A stretch of 64,000 nt of DNA from Paracoccus tibetensis (GCF_900102505.1 NZ_FMVT01000011.1:1-64000), one strand, 5' to 3'. Numbered from the stretch's first letter, positions 17,151 to 27,145 are shown. The notes: generated by a model from the letters alone, not told the origin. Numbers and translations: made by a program.

Positions 17151-17315
17151 CGCCTCTCCTCCCCTGCCGAAGGCGGCCGTCGATACCCCGGCCAGGGTAT
17201 TCGGCCAAGGCGCAGCCTAGCATAGATTCGGATCAGGCAGACAGGGTGAGAGCCACCAGGCAGCGTCTGCGGGATGTCGCAAGTCCGTTGTAACCAGTGA
17301 CAGAGGAGCCTTCTC

Positions 17316-17540
17316 GTGATCGAGCTTCTGATCAGCGCCTGCGCGCTTGCCGCGCAGATGTCGCAGCCGTCCGGCCAGTGCCGCGACTTCAGCCTTCTTT
17401 ACGATCCGCGCGAAGTCAGCGTCATGACCTGCATGATGCACGGGCAGGCCCAGGTCGCCCGCTGGCAGGACAGCCACCCCCGTTGGCAGGTCGAGCGCTG
17501 GCAGTGCCGCAGCCGCGACATGCGCGAATCGCGCGCCTGA
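17316..17540 (+). CDS. Conserved small Cys-containing protein (74 aa)
   Basis: Starts at GTG with GAGGAG 7 nt upstream. The sequence MIELLISACALA is a short hydrophobic start, followed by CRDFSLLYDP, VMTCMMHGQAQVARWQ and RWQCRSRD, giving regularly spaced Cys and Trp. Short proteins of this layout recur in Rhodobacterales genomes (recollection, not a search). Export to the periplasm is plausible. It lies next to the sulfide-response genes but points toward the regulator. Function unknown. Confidence 0.72.
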   Translation: MIELLISACALAAQMSQPSGQCRDFSLLYDPREVSVMTCMMHGQAQVARWQDSHPRWQVERWQCRSRDMRESRA

Positions 17541-17561
17541 CAAGCCCGCGGTGAGGCCCGG

Positions 17562-17876
17562 CTACAGGTCCTTGCAGAAGGCCTCGTAGAGCGCGGCCAT
17601 CAGGATCTCGAGATCGGGATCGTCGATGCGGTAGTGGATCGTCTGGCTCTCGCGCCGCGTCGCCACCATCCCGGCCTCGCGCAGCTTCGCCAGATGCTGG
17701 CTGAGCGCGGATTGGCCGAGGCCGACCGCCTGCTGAAGCGCCCCGACCGAGCGCTCGCCCTTGGCCAGCTCGCACAGGATCAGCAGCCGGTTGGCGTTCG
17801 CAAGCAGCGCCAGCCGGCTCGCGACATGATCGGCCCGCTCTTGCAGGGCGCTGGCGGTCGTGGTGTCGGTCGTCAT
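17562..17876 (-). CDS. sqrR: ArsR-family persulfide-sensing repressor, SqrR/BigR type
   Basis: 104 aa winged-helix protein (ALLANANRLLILCELAKGER, LGQSALSQHLAKLREAGMV). Cys35 and Cys101 are 66 residues apart, the same spacing as the Cys41/Cys107 pair that forms a tetrasulfide bridge in Rhodobacter SqrR. The arsenic-binding CxC motif of true ArsR proteins is absent. It is divergent from a pmpA-pmpB-persulfide dioxygenase operon, the classic BigR/SqrR target set. It should repress that operon until reactive sulfur is present. Confidence 0.9.
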   Translation of the reverse strand: MTTDTTTASALQERADHVASRLALLANANRLLILCELAKGERSVGALQQAVGLGQSALSQHLAKLREAGMVATRRESQTIHYRIDDPDLEILMAALYEAFCKDL

Positions 17877-17963
17877 ATTAGTTCTTGCTTATTTAGGTAC
17901 TCCTCATGTATACCTCGCACCGTCGCGCGGGGCAAGTCGCCCGCGCCGCGCTGGAGGTGTCGG
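17877..17963. promoter_or_regulatory. Divergent operator region between sqrR and pmpA
   Basis: 87 nt containing an AT-rich core at about 17876-17905 (ATTAGTTCTTGCTTATTTAG) in an otherwise very GC-rich neighbourhood. BigR/SqrR proteins bind AT-rich sites between the divergent genes, so this is the probable operator and overlapping promoters. I see no perfect dyad. Confidence 0.6.
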
Positions 17964-18419
17964 ATGGAAATGCAGATCGAAACGGCATTCACGCTTTGGG
18001 CATCGCTTGCCGGCGGGGTGCTGATCGGGCTGAGCGCGGTCATGGTCATGGCGCTTTTCGGGCGGATCGCCGGGATCGCCGGGATCACCCAAGGCGCGCT
18101 CGGCGGGGTCATCCCCATGTCCGGAGCCGCCAGGGACCGCGACTGGAGGTGGACGTTCCTGCTGGGTCTGCTTGCGGCGCCGGTGCTCGTCCTGATGGCG
18201 GGCAGCCAAGTGGCGCAGAGCGTGCCGACGAACCTGCCGGCGATGGTCCTTGCCGGGCTGCTGGTCGGCATCGGCACCGCGCTCGGCTCGGGCTGCACCT
18301 CGGGCCACGGGGTCTGCGGGCTGGCGCGGCTGTCGCGCCGCTCGCTGGCGGCGACCCTGACCTTCATGGCGGCGGGCTTCCTGACCGTCTTCCTTCTGCG
18401 CCACGTTGTCGGAGGCTGA
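17964..18419 (+). CDS. pmpA: YeeE/YedE-type sulfur permease subunit
   Basis: 151 aa, four or so hydrophobic segments. GIAGITQGALGGV and the diagnostic GSGCTSGHGVCGLARLSRRS, with the Cys that line the path in YeeE/TsuA thiosulfate carriers. Works with the next gene, 2 nt downstream, as two halves of one transporter. In BigR operons this pair moves sulfur species such as sulfite or thiosulfate; direction and substrate are not certain. Confidence 0.87.
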   Translation: MEMQIETAFTLWASLAGGVLIGLSAVMVMALFGRIAGIAGITQGALGGVIPMSGAARDRDWRWTFLLGLLAAPVLVLMAGSQVAQSVPTNLPAMVLAGLLVGIGTALGSGCTSGHGVCGLARLSRRSLAATLTFMAAGFLTVFLLRHVVGG

Positions 18420-18421
18420 AC

Positions 18422-18862
18422 ATGCGCATGATGTGGGGCTTTCTCAGCGGTCTGGTCTTCGGCCTCGGGCTGATCCTGTCGGGCATGGCTGACCCTGCGA
18501 AGGTGCTGAATTTCCTCGACCTGGCGGGCAGCTGGGACCCGAGCCTCGCCTTCGTCATGGGCGGGGCGAGCGTCACCGCCTTCATCGGCTACCGGCTGGC
18601 GTGGCGCCGGGGCGCGCCGGTCCTCGGCGGCGAGTTCGACATCCCGCAGAGCCGCCGCATCGACCGCCCGCTGCTGACGGGCGCGGCCCTCTTCGGGATC
18701 GGGTGGGGCATCGGCGGCTTCTGCCCCGGCCCGGCCCTCACCGCGCTGCCGCTGCTCGCGCCCGGCACGCTGGTCTTCGTTCCGGCCATGCTGGCGGGTC
18801 TCTGGCTGGGCGCGCAGCTGAAACGCGCACCCATCTTCGCCGCCCGCGGGGCCGCGACATGA
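18422..18862 (+). CDS. pmpB: YeeE/YedE-type sulfur permease subunit (second half)
   Basis: 146 aa inner-membrane protein. The paired motif is GLGLILSGMADPAKVLNFLD and a late GIGWGIGGFCPGPALTALP with the conserved Cys. It overlaps the downstream hydrolase by 4 nt (ATGA). Together with pmpA it completes the transporter. Confidence 0.87.
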   Translation: MRMMWGFLSGLVFGLGLILSGMADPAKVLNFLDLAGSWDPSLAFVMGGASVTAFIGYRLAWRRGAPVLGGEFDIPQSRRIDRPLLTGAALFGIGWGIGGFCPGPALTALPLLAPGTLVFVPAMLAGLWLGAQLKRAPIFAARGAAT

Positions 18863-19776
18863 GCGGCACGCAGCTCGAGACGCCCGTGGTCCGGCACTCG
18901 CCGTCGCGCGGGCCGGGCAGTCCCGATGTCTGGGGCATCTACGAGCCGGACACGGGCTCGATCCAGTATGTCTGCGCGAATCCGGCGACGAGGAAGGCGG
19001 CGCTGATCGACGTGGTCTGGAACCTCGACGTGCAGCACTACCGCTTCTCGACCCAGAGCATGGACCAGGTGCTGGACCTCGTGCGCGAGAACGGGTTGAG
19101 GGTGCAGTGGGTGCTGGACACGCATCCCCATGCCGATCACGTCATGGCCTCGGCGCTTCTGCGCGCGCGCATCGGCGCGCCGAATGGCATCGGCGAGAGG
19201 GTCCGCGACATCGCCGGCATCTGGGCGAAGCTCTACAACCTGCCCGGCACGTTCGATCCGGCGCGCGACTTCGACCGGCTCTTCGTCGAGGGCGAGACCT
19301 TCCGCATCGGCGATCTTCCGGTGCGGGTGATGCTGTCGCCGGGCCACACGCTCGGGTCGGTCACCTATGTCTGCGGCGACGCGGCCTTCACCCACGACAC
19401 GCTGATGCAGCCCGATGCCGGCACCTCGCGCGCCGATTTCCCGGGCGGCACCACCGAGGAGTTGTGGGACTCGATCCAGGCAATCCTTGCGTTGCCAAAG
19501 GAGACGCGCCTGTTCGTCGGCCACGACTACGGCACGGACAGCCGGGACGAGCCGGAATGGGAGGCGACAGTCGGCGAGCACCGCGCTACGAACCGCCACG
19601 TCAGGGACGGCACGGTGCGCGAGGACTGGATCAGCCTGCGCAACGCGCGCGACGCCACCCTGCCCCTGCCCGACCGCATCCTTGCGGCGATGCAGATCAA
19701 CCTGCGCGGGGGCCGCCTGCCTGAACCCGAGGCGGACGGCCACAGCTACCTGAAGATCCCCGTCGACAGGTTCTAG
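18859..19776 (+). CDS. Metallo-beta-lactamase-fold persulfide dioxygenase (Blh type)
   Basis: 305 aa. Metal motif THPHADHV (HxHxDH), downstream His in SPGHTLGSVTYV, Asp in GDAAFTHDTL, and a final GHDYG. The motif set and operon match Blh/ETHE1-like enzymes that oxidise glutathione persulfide to sulfite. The RADFPGG segment is typical of this branch. A C-terminal rhodanese domain, present in some relatives, is absent. Last gene of the sulfide-response operon: persulfide is oxidised here and sulfite is presumably moved by the permease. Confidence 0.88.
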   Translation: MSGTQLETPVVRHSPSRGPGSPDVWGIYEPDTGSIQYVCANPATRKAALIDVVWNLDVQHYRFSTQSMDQVLDLVRENGLRVQWVLDTHPHADHVMASALLRARIGAPNGIGERVRDIAGIWAKLYNLPGTFDPARDFDRLFVEGETFRIGDLPVRVMLSPGHTLGSVTYVCGDAAFTHDTLMQPDAGTSRADFPGGTTEELWDSIQAILALPKETRLFVGHDYGTDSRDEPEWEATVGEHRATNRHVRDGTVREDWISLRNARDATLPLPDRILAAMQINLRGGRLPEPEADGHSYLKIPVDRF

Positions 19777-19815
19777 CCGTCCCGGCGCGGCGTGCCGCCT
19801 GCCGCGCGGCCAGGC

Positions 19816-21831
19816 CTAGCTGACGAGCATCTTGATGCTCTCGGCGAGGCGGGTGACACGGTCGCGGGTCTCGGTGAGCTTGGCGTTGATCTGGTCCGCC
19901 GCCTCGCGCGACTTCTCGGCCAGCATGCGGATCTCGGCCGCGACCACGGTGAAGCCCTTGCCCGCCTCGCCCGCGCGGGCCGCCTCGATCGAGGCGTTCA
20001 GCGACAGGAGCGAGGTCTGGCGGGCGATCGTGTCGATCGTCTCGACCACGAGCGCGGTCTGCTCGCTGGACTGGGTCACGTCGCGGACCGCCTCGTCCGT
20101 ATCCGAGATGGCGCGCGCCCGCATCGTGACGTCGGGCCCGTACATCAGGAACTTCTGCACCTTGCCCGCCAAGTCGGTCATCACCGAGAAGTAGCCGTCC
20201 AGCACGGGCACGGTCCCCTCCACCGGCGGCAGCTCCACATGGTGGCGGCACTCGCCCTGCTGCACCAGCTGCTCGAGCTTCTCGGCGGTGAGGCAGGCCG
20301 AGAGAACCGGCAGCCTGCCGCCCGCCAGCGTGTTGGCGAGGTAGGTGTTCATCTTCAGCGGCTGGCCCAGATGATCCCATTCCGCGATGGCCGCGGACTT
20401 GGAGATGGCGTCGAACTGCCGCGTGTATTCCAGCGAGGACAGCTTGACCGTGTCGATATTGGCCTGGATCGAGATGTATTTCTCGATCTTGCCGCCCTCG
20501 CCGAAGATCGGGTTGATCGTCAGCGAGATCCAGTAGGGGCGGCCGTGGCGGTCGTAGTTCAGGATCTCCTCGTAGACCGGGGCGCCGGAGTCGAGCGATT
20601 CGCGGATGCGCTTGGCGGTGGCGCGGTCGGTGCCCGGCCCCTGCAGCAGCTCGCCCGGCTTGCGGCCGATCGCCTCCTTGGCCGTGTAGCCGGTCAGCCG
20701 CGTGAAGCCCGAGTTGACGTAGACCAGCCGCCGGTTCGCGTCCGTGATCAGGACCGAGTTGTCGGTCTCGTCGGCGACCAGCGACAGCAGGCGGATGCGT
20801 TCGCGCCGGTCGACCTCGGCGGTAACGTCGCGCAGGAAGGCCGTGTAGGTGATCGAGCCGTCCGCGCGCGGAACCTTGGACAGCGACAGGCTGACCCACC
20901 GGCGGGTGCCGTCCTTGCGGATCAGCTCGACCTCGCGCGAGGTGCCGACGATCTTGTTGACGCCCGTCCTGCGGTTGCGGTTCACCAGCTCGTCATGGTT
21001 GCGCGCGTGCTGGGGCGGGACCAGCATGTCGACGTTGCGGCCCAGAACCTCGTCGGCGGTGTAGCCCCAGAGACGCTCGGCCGCGGGGTTGTAGAAGATC
21101 ACGCAGTTGTTCGCGTCGATCTCGACCACCGCATCCAGCGCCTGCTCGAGCGTCTGGCGCAGGCGCGTCTCGGCCGCCTTCACGGCCGAGATGTCCTTGA
21201 GGAAGGCGGTGTAGCAGATGCCGGTGGCGGTCGCGATCTTCGAGAGGGTCAGGCCGACCTTCACGGTGCTGCCGTCGCGCCGCTCGATGTCGACCTCGCG
21301 CATGGTGCCGACGATGCGGTTCTGGCCCGTGGTCCGGTTGCGGTTCACCATCGCGTCGTGATCGCCGCGCATAAAGGCCGGCACCAGCTTCGAGACGTTG
21401 CGCCCCAAGACCTCATCGCGCGGATAGCCCCACAGGGCCTCGGCCGCGGCGTTGAAGAAAGTCACGTTGTTCTGCGGGTCGATGGACACGACCGCGTCGA
21501 TCGCCTGCTCCAGCGTCGCCTCGAGATGATCGCTCTTCTCGGCGGGAAAGCAGACAAGCCGCAGCCGCGAGGCAGGGCTGAACGGCCTCAGCACCTCGGC
21601 CCCGCTGCCCTCGAGCGCCGGCAGACCCGCCTGCGCCAGGGCCTCGGCCAGCCGGCGTCCGCGCAGTTGGCCGTCCTCGGCCCGCAGATGCTGCGCGAAG
21701 GCCGAGTTGTGATGAACGATCGCGCCCGCCTCGTCGATGACGACGGCAGGCTGCGGAAAATGCGCGATGAACCGGAAGTCGGGAAGCGCTTCCGGCTTCG
21801 CCCCGATCTGACCGAACCTGAAGTGCCGCAT
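19816..21831 (-). CDS. Soluble multi-PAS methyl-accepting chemotaxis-like protein
   Basis: 671 aa, no membrane segment. At least four PAS modules in series: about 15-90, 95-215 ([20 protein letters not shown]), 216-335 ([18 protein letters not shown]) and 340-455 ([20 protein letters not shown]), perhaps a fifth degenerate one to about 570. PAS2 and PAS3 are near-duplicates. PAS4 resembles LOV domains, but the flavin-binding Cys position reads GRKPGELLQ, so no photoadduct is expected. The C-terminus has the chemoreceptor tip ([20 protein letters not shown]), yet the coiled coil is only about 35 residues each side, without methylation helices. The ATG at 21831 is preferred to an upstream GTG because GGAGGG precedes it. 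Confidence 0.88.
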   Translation of the reverse strand: MRHFRFGQIGAKPEALPDFRFIAHFPQPAVVIDEAGAIVHHNSAFAQHLRAEDGQLRGRRLAEALAQAGLPALEGSGAEVLRPFSPASRLRLVCFPAEKSDHLEATLEQAIDAVVSIDPQNNVTFFNAAAEALWGYPRDEVLGRNVSKLVPAFMRGDHDAMVNRNRTTGQNRIVGTMREVDIERRDGSTVKVGLTLSKIATATGICYTAFLKDISAVKAAETRLRQTLEQALDAVVEIDANNCVIFYNPAAERLWGYTADEVLGRNVDMLVPPQHARNHDELVNRNRRTGVNKIVGTSREVELIRKDGTRRWVSLSLSKVPRADGSITYTAFLRDVTAEVDRRERIRLLSLVADETDNSVLITDANRRLVYVNSGFTRLTGYTAKEAIGRKPGELLQGPGTDRATAKRIRESLDSGAPVYEEILNYDRHGRPYWISLTINPIFGEGGKIEKYISIQANIDTVKLSSLEYTRQFDAISKSAAIAEWDHLGQPLKMNTYLANTLAGGRLPVLSACLTAEKLEQLVQQGECRHHVELPPVEGTVPVLDGYFSVMTDLAGKVQKFLMYGPDVTMRARAISDTDEAVRDVTQSSEQTALVVETIDTIARQTSLLSLNASIEAARAGEAGKGFTVVAAEIRMLAEKSREAADQINAKLTETRDRVTRLAESIKMLVS

Positions 21832-22008
21832 GCCGAAAACCCTCCGACTCTGAATGGCGATTCTTCTCACATGGCCGGATTAAGATTCGGTTGATGCGGC
21901 ATCAAAAGTTAGCCGAAAGAGCCGCGCGGGTAGTCGACAAAAAGACTTCTTGCTTTGCGGATCGTCCGGCACTACCAGAAGCCAACTTTTCTTGTCGGAA
22001 ATCCTCCC

Positions 22009-23019
22009 ATGTCGACCAAGACCCTTGCCGCGCTCGGCTGCCTCGTCACCGCGGCGCTCGGCGCTCCTGCCGTTGCGGCCCCGACCGCCTATCCCCTCAC
22101 GCTCGAGAACTGCGGGCAGCAGGTCACCTTCGACAAGGCGCCCGAACGCGCTGTCGCTCTTGGCCAGAACAGCGCCGAGATCCTGCTGATGCTGGGGCTC
22201 GAGGACCGCATGGCCGCCACTGCCTTCTGGCCCAACGCGGTCCTGCCCGAGCTGGCGGAGGCCAATGCCAAGGTCGAGGTGCTGACCGTCGAGTTCCCGA
22301 CGCTGGAGGCGGTGCTGGCCAAGCAGCCGGACTTCGTGCCGGCCATGCTGCTGACGCTGATGGGGCCGGACAGCAAGGTCGCCAAGCGCGAGGACTTCGC
22401 TGCGCTCGACATTCCGACCTACCTTTCGCCCAGTGCCTGCTCGACCGAGATGGACGGCGCGGATGCCTATGGCAGCCGGGACGAGCTGTGGACGATGGAC
22501 CTCCTCTACAAGGAGATCGAGGAGCTGGCGCAGATATTCGACGTGGCCGACCGCGGCACCGCGCTGATCGAGGACTTCAGGTCCCGCGAGGCCGCCCTGC
22601 GGGCCGAATTCGGCGACCGCGAGGACCTGACCTTCCTCTTCTGGTTCTCCAGCCCGTCCCCGGCTGACGATGCCTATCTCGGGGGCGGCCATGGCCCGTC
22701 GAGCTACATCGCCGACGTGCTGGGCGGCACCAACGCCATCACGACCGACGCCGAGTGGCCGACGCTTGGCTGGGAGGGCATCATGGCGTCCGACCCGACC
22801 GTCTTCGTTGCGGCGCAGGTGGACCGCAACCGGTGGGACCTCGACAAGGCCGAGAACAAGGTCGCCTATCTCACCACCGATCCCGCCGTCAGCCAGATGC
22901 AGGCGGTGAAGGCCGGCCGCATCGTGGTCATGAGCGGCGCGGCCATGAATCCCAGCATCCGCACCCTCTACGGCGCCGAAGAGGTGGCCGAGCAGATCCG
23001 CACGCTCGAGCTGCCGTGA
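22009..23019 (+). CDS. ABC transporter substrate-binding protein, iron-siderophore type
   Basis: 336 aa with a Sec signal peptide (LAALGCLVTAALGAPAVAA). The fold is the FepB/BtuF class: LENCGQQVTFDKAPERAVAL, then NSAEILLMLGLEDRM, and a late GGTNAI / W-rich region. It captures an Fe3+ chelate (or similar cofactor) in the periplasm and hands it to the permease encoded next, whose GTG start overlaps this stop by 4 nt. The upstream 138 nt are AT-richer and may contain an iron-responsive operator, not identified. No TonB receptor is in the window. Confidence 0.88.
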   Translation: MSTKTLAALGCLVTAALGAPAVAAPTAYPLTLENCGQQVTFDKAPERAVALGQNSAEILLMLGLEDRMAATAFWPNAVLPELAEANAKVEVLTVEFPTLEAVLAKQPDFVPAMLLTLMGPDSKVAKREDFAALDIPTYLSPSACSTEMDGADAYGSRDELWTMDLLYKEIEELAQIFDVADRGTALIEDFRSREAALRAEFGDREDLTFLFWFSSPSPADDAYLGGGHGPSSYIADVLGGTNAITTDAEWPTLGWEGIMASDPTVFVAAQVDRNRWDLDKAENKVAYLTTDPAVSQMQAVKAGRIVVMSGAAMNPSIRTLYGAEEVAEQIRTLELP

Positions 23020-24052
23020 CAGCCGCCGCCGACAGGGAGGGCGGGGCCGGCTGGCCCGCCCTCTTCATTCTGCTGGTCCTTGCCGGGCTTGCCTTCGCCG
23101 TCGCGCTTGCGGCGGCGATCGGCGATTACAGCATCTCGCTCTCGACGGTCGTGCTGGCGGTCACCAACGGCCTCGGGCTGACCGGGGCCGAGATCCTGCC
23201 GATCGAGCAGAGCATTGTGTGGGACCTGCGCCTCAGCCGCGCGCTGGTCGCGGCCCTCGCCGGCGCGGGGCTGGCGATCTGCGGGGCGATCCTGCAGGCG
23301 CTGCTGCGCAACGCGCTGGCCGAGCCCTTCGTGCTGGGTGTCTCGGCCGGCGCCTCCACCGGGGCGGTCTGCGTCATCGTGCTGGGCATCGGGGCGGGCG
23401 GGCTGTCGCTGTCGGTCGGCGCCTTCATCGGCGCCTTCGCAGCCTTCGCCCTGGTGGCGCTGCTCTCGAACGGCGCGACCAGCGGGCCGAACCACACCAT
23501 CCTGGCGGGCGTCGTCGCCTCGCAGCTGTTCAACGCGCTGACCTCCTACATCGTCACCACCTCGGGCAACGCCCAGCAGGCGCGGGACGTGATGTTCTGG
23601 CTGCTGGGCAGCTTCGGCGGCGTGCGCTGGCCCGACTTCCAGCTGCTGATCGTCGTCGTCCTTCTGGGCCTCGCCATCTGCCTGTGGATGGCGCAGTCGC
23701 TCGACGCCTTCACCTTTGGGGACGAGGATGCCGCCGCGCTCGGCGTGCCGGTGGCGCGCATCCGGCTGATCCTCTTCGCGGTGACGGCGATGATGACCGC
23801 CACCATCGTCAGCATGGTCGGGACCATCGGCTTCGTGGGGCTGGTGGTGCCCCATGCGGTCCGCCACGTGGTCGGGCCGCTGCACCTGCGCCTGCTGCCC
23901 GCCTGCGCGGCGGTGGGCGCGCTGTTCATGGTGCTGGCCGACATCGCCTCGCGCGTGCTGGTGGCGCAGCAGACCATCCCCATCGGCGTCGTGACCGCGC
24001 TGGTCGGCGTGCCGTTCTTCGCCCTTATCCTCTATCGGTCCCGGCCCCAGAC

Positions 24053-24056
<4 letters not shown>
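23016..24056 (+). CDS. FecCD-family ABC permease
   Basis: 346 aa starting at GTG. Family hallmarks: LRLSRALVAALAGAGLAICGAILQ, LRNALAEPFVLGVSAGAS, GTIGFVGLVVPHAVRH and the end QQTIPIGVVTALVGVPFFALIL. About ten transmembrane helices. It forms a homodimeric inner-membrane channel for the siderophore-type importer. Overlaps both neighbours by 4 nt. Confidence 0.93.
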
Positions 24057-24841
<785 letters not shown>

Positions 24842-24859
24842 AGAGCGCCCCGCCCCCCC

Positions 24860-25690
24860 TCAGGGGTGCGGCAGGCCGTAGAAGCGCAGGCCGTTGGTGT
24901 GCATGATCCCGGCCATCTCCTCGGGGCCGAACATCTCGGAGAGAAGTCCGCGGGCAAGGTCCACGACCTCGGCATAGGAGGCGGCCAGCGTGCAGACGGG
25001 CCAGTCCGAGCCGAAGACCAGGCGGTCCGGCCCGAAGGCCTCGGTCACGTGCTGCACGAAGGGGCGGATGCGAGCCGCGCTCCAGTCCGGCCCCGCCTCG
25101 GTCACCAGACCCGAGATCTTGCAGTGGAGGCCCGGCACCGCAGCCAGCGCATCGATGCCGGCCCGCCAGCCCTCGTCCATCGGCGCAGTCATGTCCGGCT
25201 TCGAGATGTGGTCGAGGATGGCGTGCAGGCCCGGCACGGCGCGCAGCGCCTCGATCATCGCGGGCAGATGTGCGGGCCGGGTCAGGATGTCGAAGGGCAC
25301 GCGCCGCCGCGCCACATGCGCCAGCGCATCACGGAAGCGCGGATCGGCGATCAGCGCGGGGTCGTGGTCCTGCAGCACCGGGCGCAGGCCCAGCCATTTG
25401 GGCCGCGCGCGGAAGGCGTCCAGCCGCGCGGCGAAATCCGGCGCCAGCATGTCCAGCCAGCCGACGACCCCGGCGACGAAGCCGGTGCGGGCGGCGATGT
25501 CCAGCAGGTGATCCGTCTCGGCCTCGGTCTCGGCGGCCTGCACGAGGATCGTCTGCGTGATCCCGGCGGCCTGCATCTGCGGCCAGAGATCATCGGGGCC
25601 GAAGTCGCGGTAGAGTGCGGCGTCCTCGGGCGTCAGCCAGCCATAGTCGCCGCGCGCGAGGGTCCAGAAATGCTGGTGGGCATCAAGCAT
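24860..25690 (-). CDS. Amidohydrolase, probable L-fuconolactonase
   Basis: 276 aa. COG3618-type amidohydrolase: N-terminal DAHQHFW metal site, ILDHISKPD, LHCKISGLVTEA and FGSDWPVC. In this branch are L-fuconolactone, L-rhamnonolactone and 2-pyrone-4,6-dicarboxylate lactonases. Its place after a FucU mutarotase and an aldo/keto reductase points to hydrolysis of L-fucono-lactone to L-fuconate. It overlaps fucU by 8 nt. Confidence 0.85.
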   Translation of the reverse strand: MLDAHQHFWTLARGDYGWLTPEDAALYRDFGPDDLWPQMQAAGITQTILVQAAETEAETDHLLDIAARTGFVAGVVGWLDMLAPDFAARLDAFRARPKWLGLRPVLQDHDPALIADPRFRDALAHVARRRVPFDILTRPAHLPAMIEALRAVPGLHAILDHISKPDMTAPMDEGWRAGIDALAAVPGLHCKISGLVTEAGPDWSAARIRPFVQHVTEAFGPDRLVFGSDWPVCTLAASYAEVVDLARGLLSEMFGPEEMAGIMHTNGLRFYGLPHP

Positions 25691-26114
25691 CGGCGGTCCT
25701 GACGACCCCCTTCTTCAGGATGATGTTGGCATAGAGACGCCGCTCGCCCGTCGCGACGACGGCATAGGCCTGCTGCGTGCGGGCGTAGAAGGCGAAACGC
25801 TCGACCGGCTCCAGCGTCAGGGCGCGGCCCTCGGCGCGTTCCAGCGCGGCCTCGAACTCGGGGTAGATCGCCGGGCGCTCGCCGGGCGCGTCCATCGCGG
25901 CGGCCGGATGATCGACGAAATCGTCCAGCGGCAGCAGCGACAGGATCGCGTCAAGGGCGTCCGTCGCGCTGATGCCCGGCAGCCGCACGAGGCGCTGCGC
26001 CATGCTGTCGGCGGGGAAGTTGGCGTCCACGATGGCGATGTCGTCGCCTTGGCCCATGTCGGCCAGGATCGCCAGCAGCTCTCCGGTCAGCAGCGGGTTC
26101 AGGGTTTTCAGCAT
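25683..26114 (-). CDS. fucU: L-fucose mutarotase (FucU/RbsD family)
   Basis: 143 aa. Hallmarks: N-terminal MLKTLNPLLTGELLAILADM with the catalytic region GHGD replaced by GQGDDIAIVDANFPAD, then FYARTQQAYAVVATGERRLYANIILKKG at the end, as in FucU. It interconverts anomers of L-fucose ahead of the dehydrogenase. Note that the usual catalytic His (MGHGD) is Gln here (MGQGD). Its ATG overlaps the upstream stop by one base (TGATG). Confidence 0.87.
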   Translation of the reverse strand: MLKTLNPLLTGELLAILADMGQGDDIAIVDANFPADSMAQRLVRLPGISATDALDAILSLLPLDDFVDHPAAAMDAPGERPAIYPEFEAALERAEGRALTLEPVERFAFYARTQQAYAVVATGERRLYANIILKKGVVRTADA

Positions 26115-27145
26115 CACGACATCCTTTCGAGGGCGGCATCGAGGTCGGCCCAGATGGCGCCGGGCAGCGGCGTGTCGAACCATTCGACGTTCTGGCGCAG
26201 CTGGGCGGCAGTTTTCGCGCCGATGACGGTGGCGGTGACGGCGGGATGGCGCATCGGGAACTGGATCGCCGCGGCCGCGAGCGGCACGCCGTGGCCCTCG
26301 CACACGCCCCGCAGCGCCTCGACCCGCGCCACCACTTGGGGGTCCGCATCGGCATAGTTGAACTTCTTGCGGCCCTCGCGCGGCTTGGCGAGGATGCCCG
26401 AGTTGAAGACGCCCGCCACCACCAGCGCCATGCCCCGCGCCTCGGCCAGCGGCAGGAAGACCTCGGCCGCGTCGCGGTCCAGCAGCGAATAGCGCCCCGC
26501 CAGCATCGAGCAGTCCAGCTCGGCCTCCTCCAGCGCGTCGCGGATCACCTCCCACTCGTTCACGCCAAGGCCGAAGCCGCGGATGTCGCCGGCGGCGCGC
26601 AGCTCCTCTAGGGCGCGGAAGCCGCCGCCGCGGGTCAGCTGCTGCCAGTGGTGATCATGCAGATCCGCATGGGTGACGCGGCCGATGTCGTGGACATAGA
26701 GCAGGTCGATCCGGTCCATGCCGAGGCGCTGCTGGCTGTCGTCGAAGCTGCGCAGGATGCCGTCGCGCGAGTAGTCGAAGACCTCGCGGAAGGGCAGCCC
26801 GTTGTGCCAGCCGGGGTCCAGCGGGTTCTTCGGCGGCGCGGGCGGCAGGCGGCGGCCGGCGCGCTCGGTCGTCATCAGCCGTCCGACCTTGGTGGACAGG
26901 ACATGGCTGCCGTCATGCTCGCGCAGGACCTGGCCCGTCAGGTGCTCGGACCGGGTGGTGCCGTACATCGGCGCGGTGTCGAAGTAGCGCAGGCCCAGCT
27001 GCCAGGCGCAGTCCAGCATCTCGACCGCCTGCGCGGCCGGCACGTCGGAATAGAGCCCGCCAAGCGGCGCCGTCCCCACCCCGAGCGCGGTGACCTGAAG
27101 CCCAGTCCGCCCAAGCGTGCGGGCGGTGGTGGCGGTGATGGTCAT
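26114..27145 (-). CDS. Aldo/keto reductase, probable L-fucose dehydrogenase
   Basis: 343 aa. The AKR tetrad is visible: Asp in RYFDTAPMYG (with catalytic Tyr), Lys in LSTKVGRL and His in LLYVHDIG. The PAPPKNPLDPGW insert and GGLYSDV start resemble the D-threo-aldose/L-fucose 1-dehydrogenase and pyridoxal 4-dehydrogenase branch. It would oxidise fucose to fucono-1,5-lactone. The ATG at 27145 is used: GGGGGAGA precedes it, and the family begins with this LGRTGLQVTALGVGTAPLGG text. First gene of the fucose trio. Confidence 0.86.
   Translation of the reverse strand: MTITATTARTLGRTGLQVTALGVGTAPLGGLYSDVPAAQAVEMLDCAWQLGLRYFDTAPMYGTTRSEHLTGQVLREHDGSHVLSTKVGRLMTTERAGRRLPPAPPKNPLDPGWHNGLPFREVFDYSRDGILRSFDDSQQRLGMDRIDLLYVHDIGRVTHADLHDHHWQQLTRGGGFRALEELRAAGDIRGFGLGVNEWEVIRDALEEAELDCSMLAGRYSLLDRDAAEVFLPLAEARGMALVVAGVFNSGILAKPREGRKKFNYADADPQVVARVEALRGVCEGHGVPLAAAAIQFPMRHPAVTATVIGAKTAAQLRQNVEWFDTPLPGAIWADLDAALERMS

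Noticed and set aside
20370-20860. Blue-light LOV domain in the chemoreceptor
   Set aside because: The LOV motif GRNCRFLQ is replaced by GRKPGELLQ; the adduct-forming Cys is missing.
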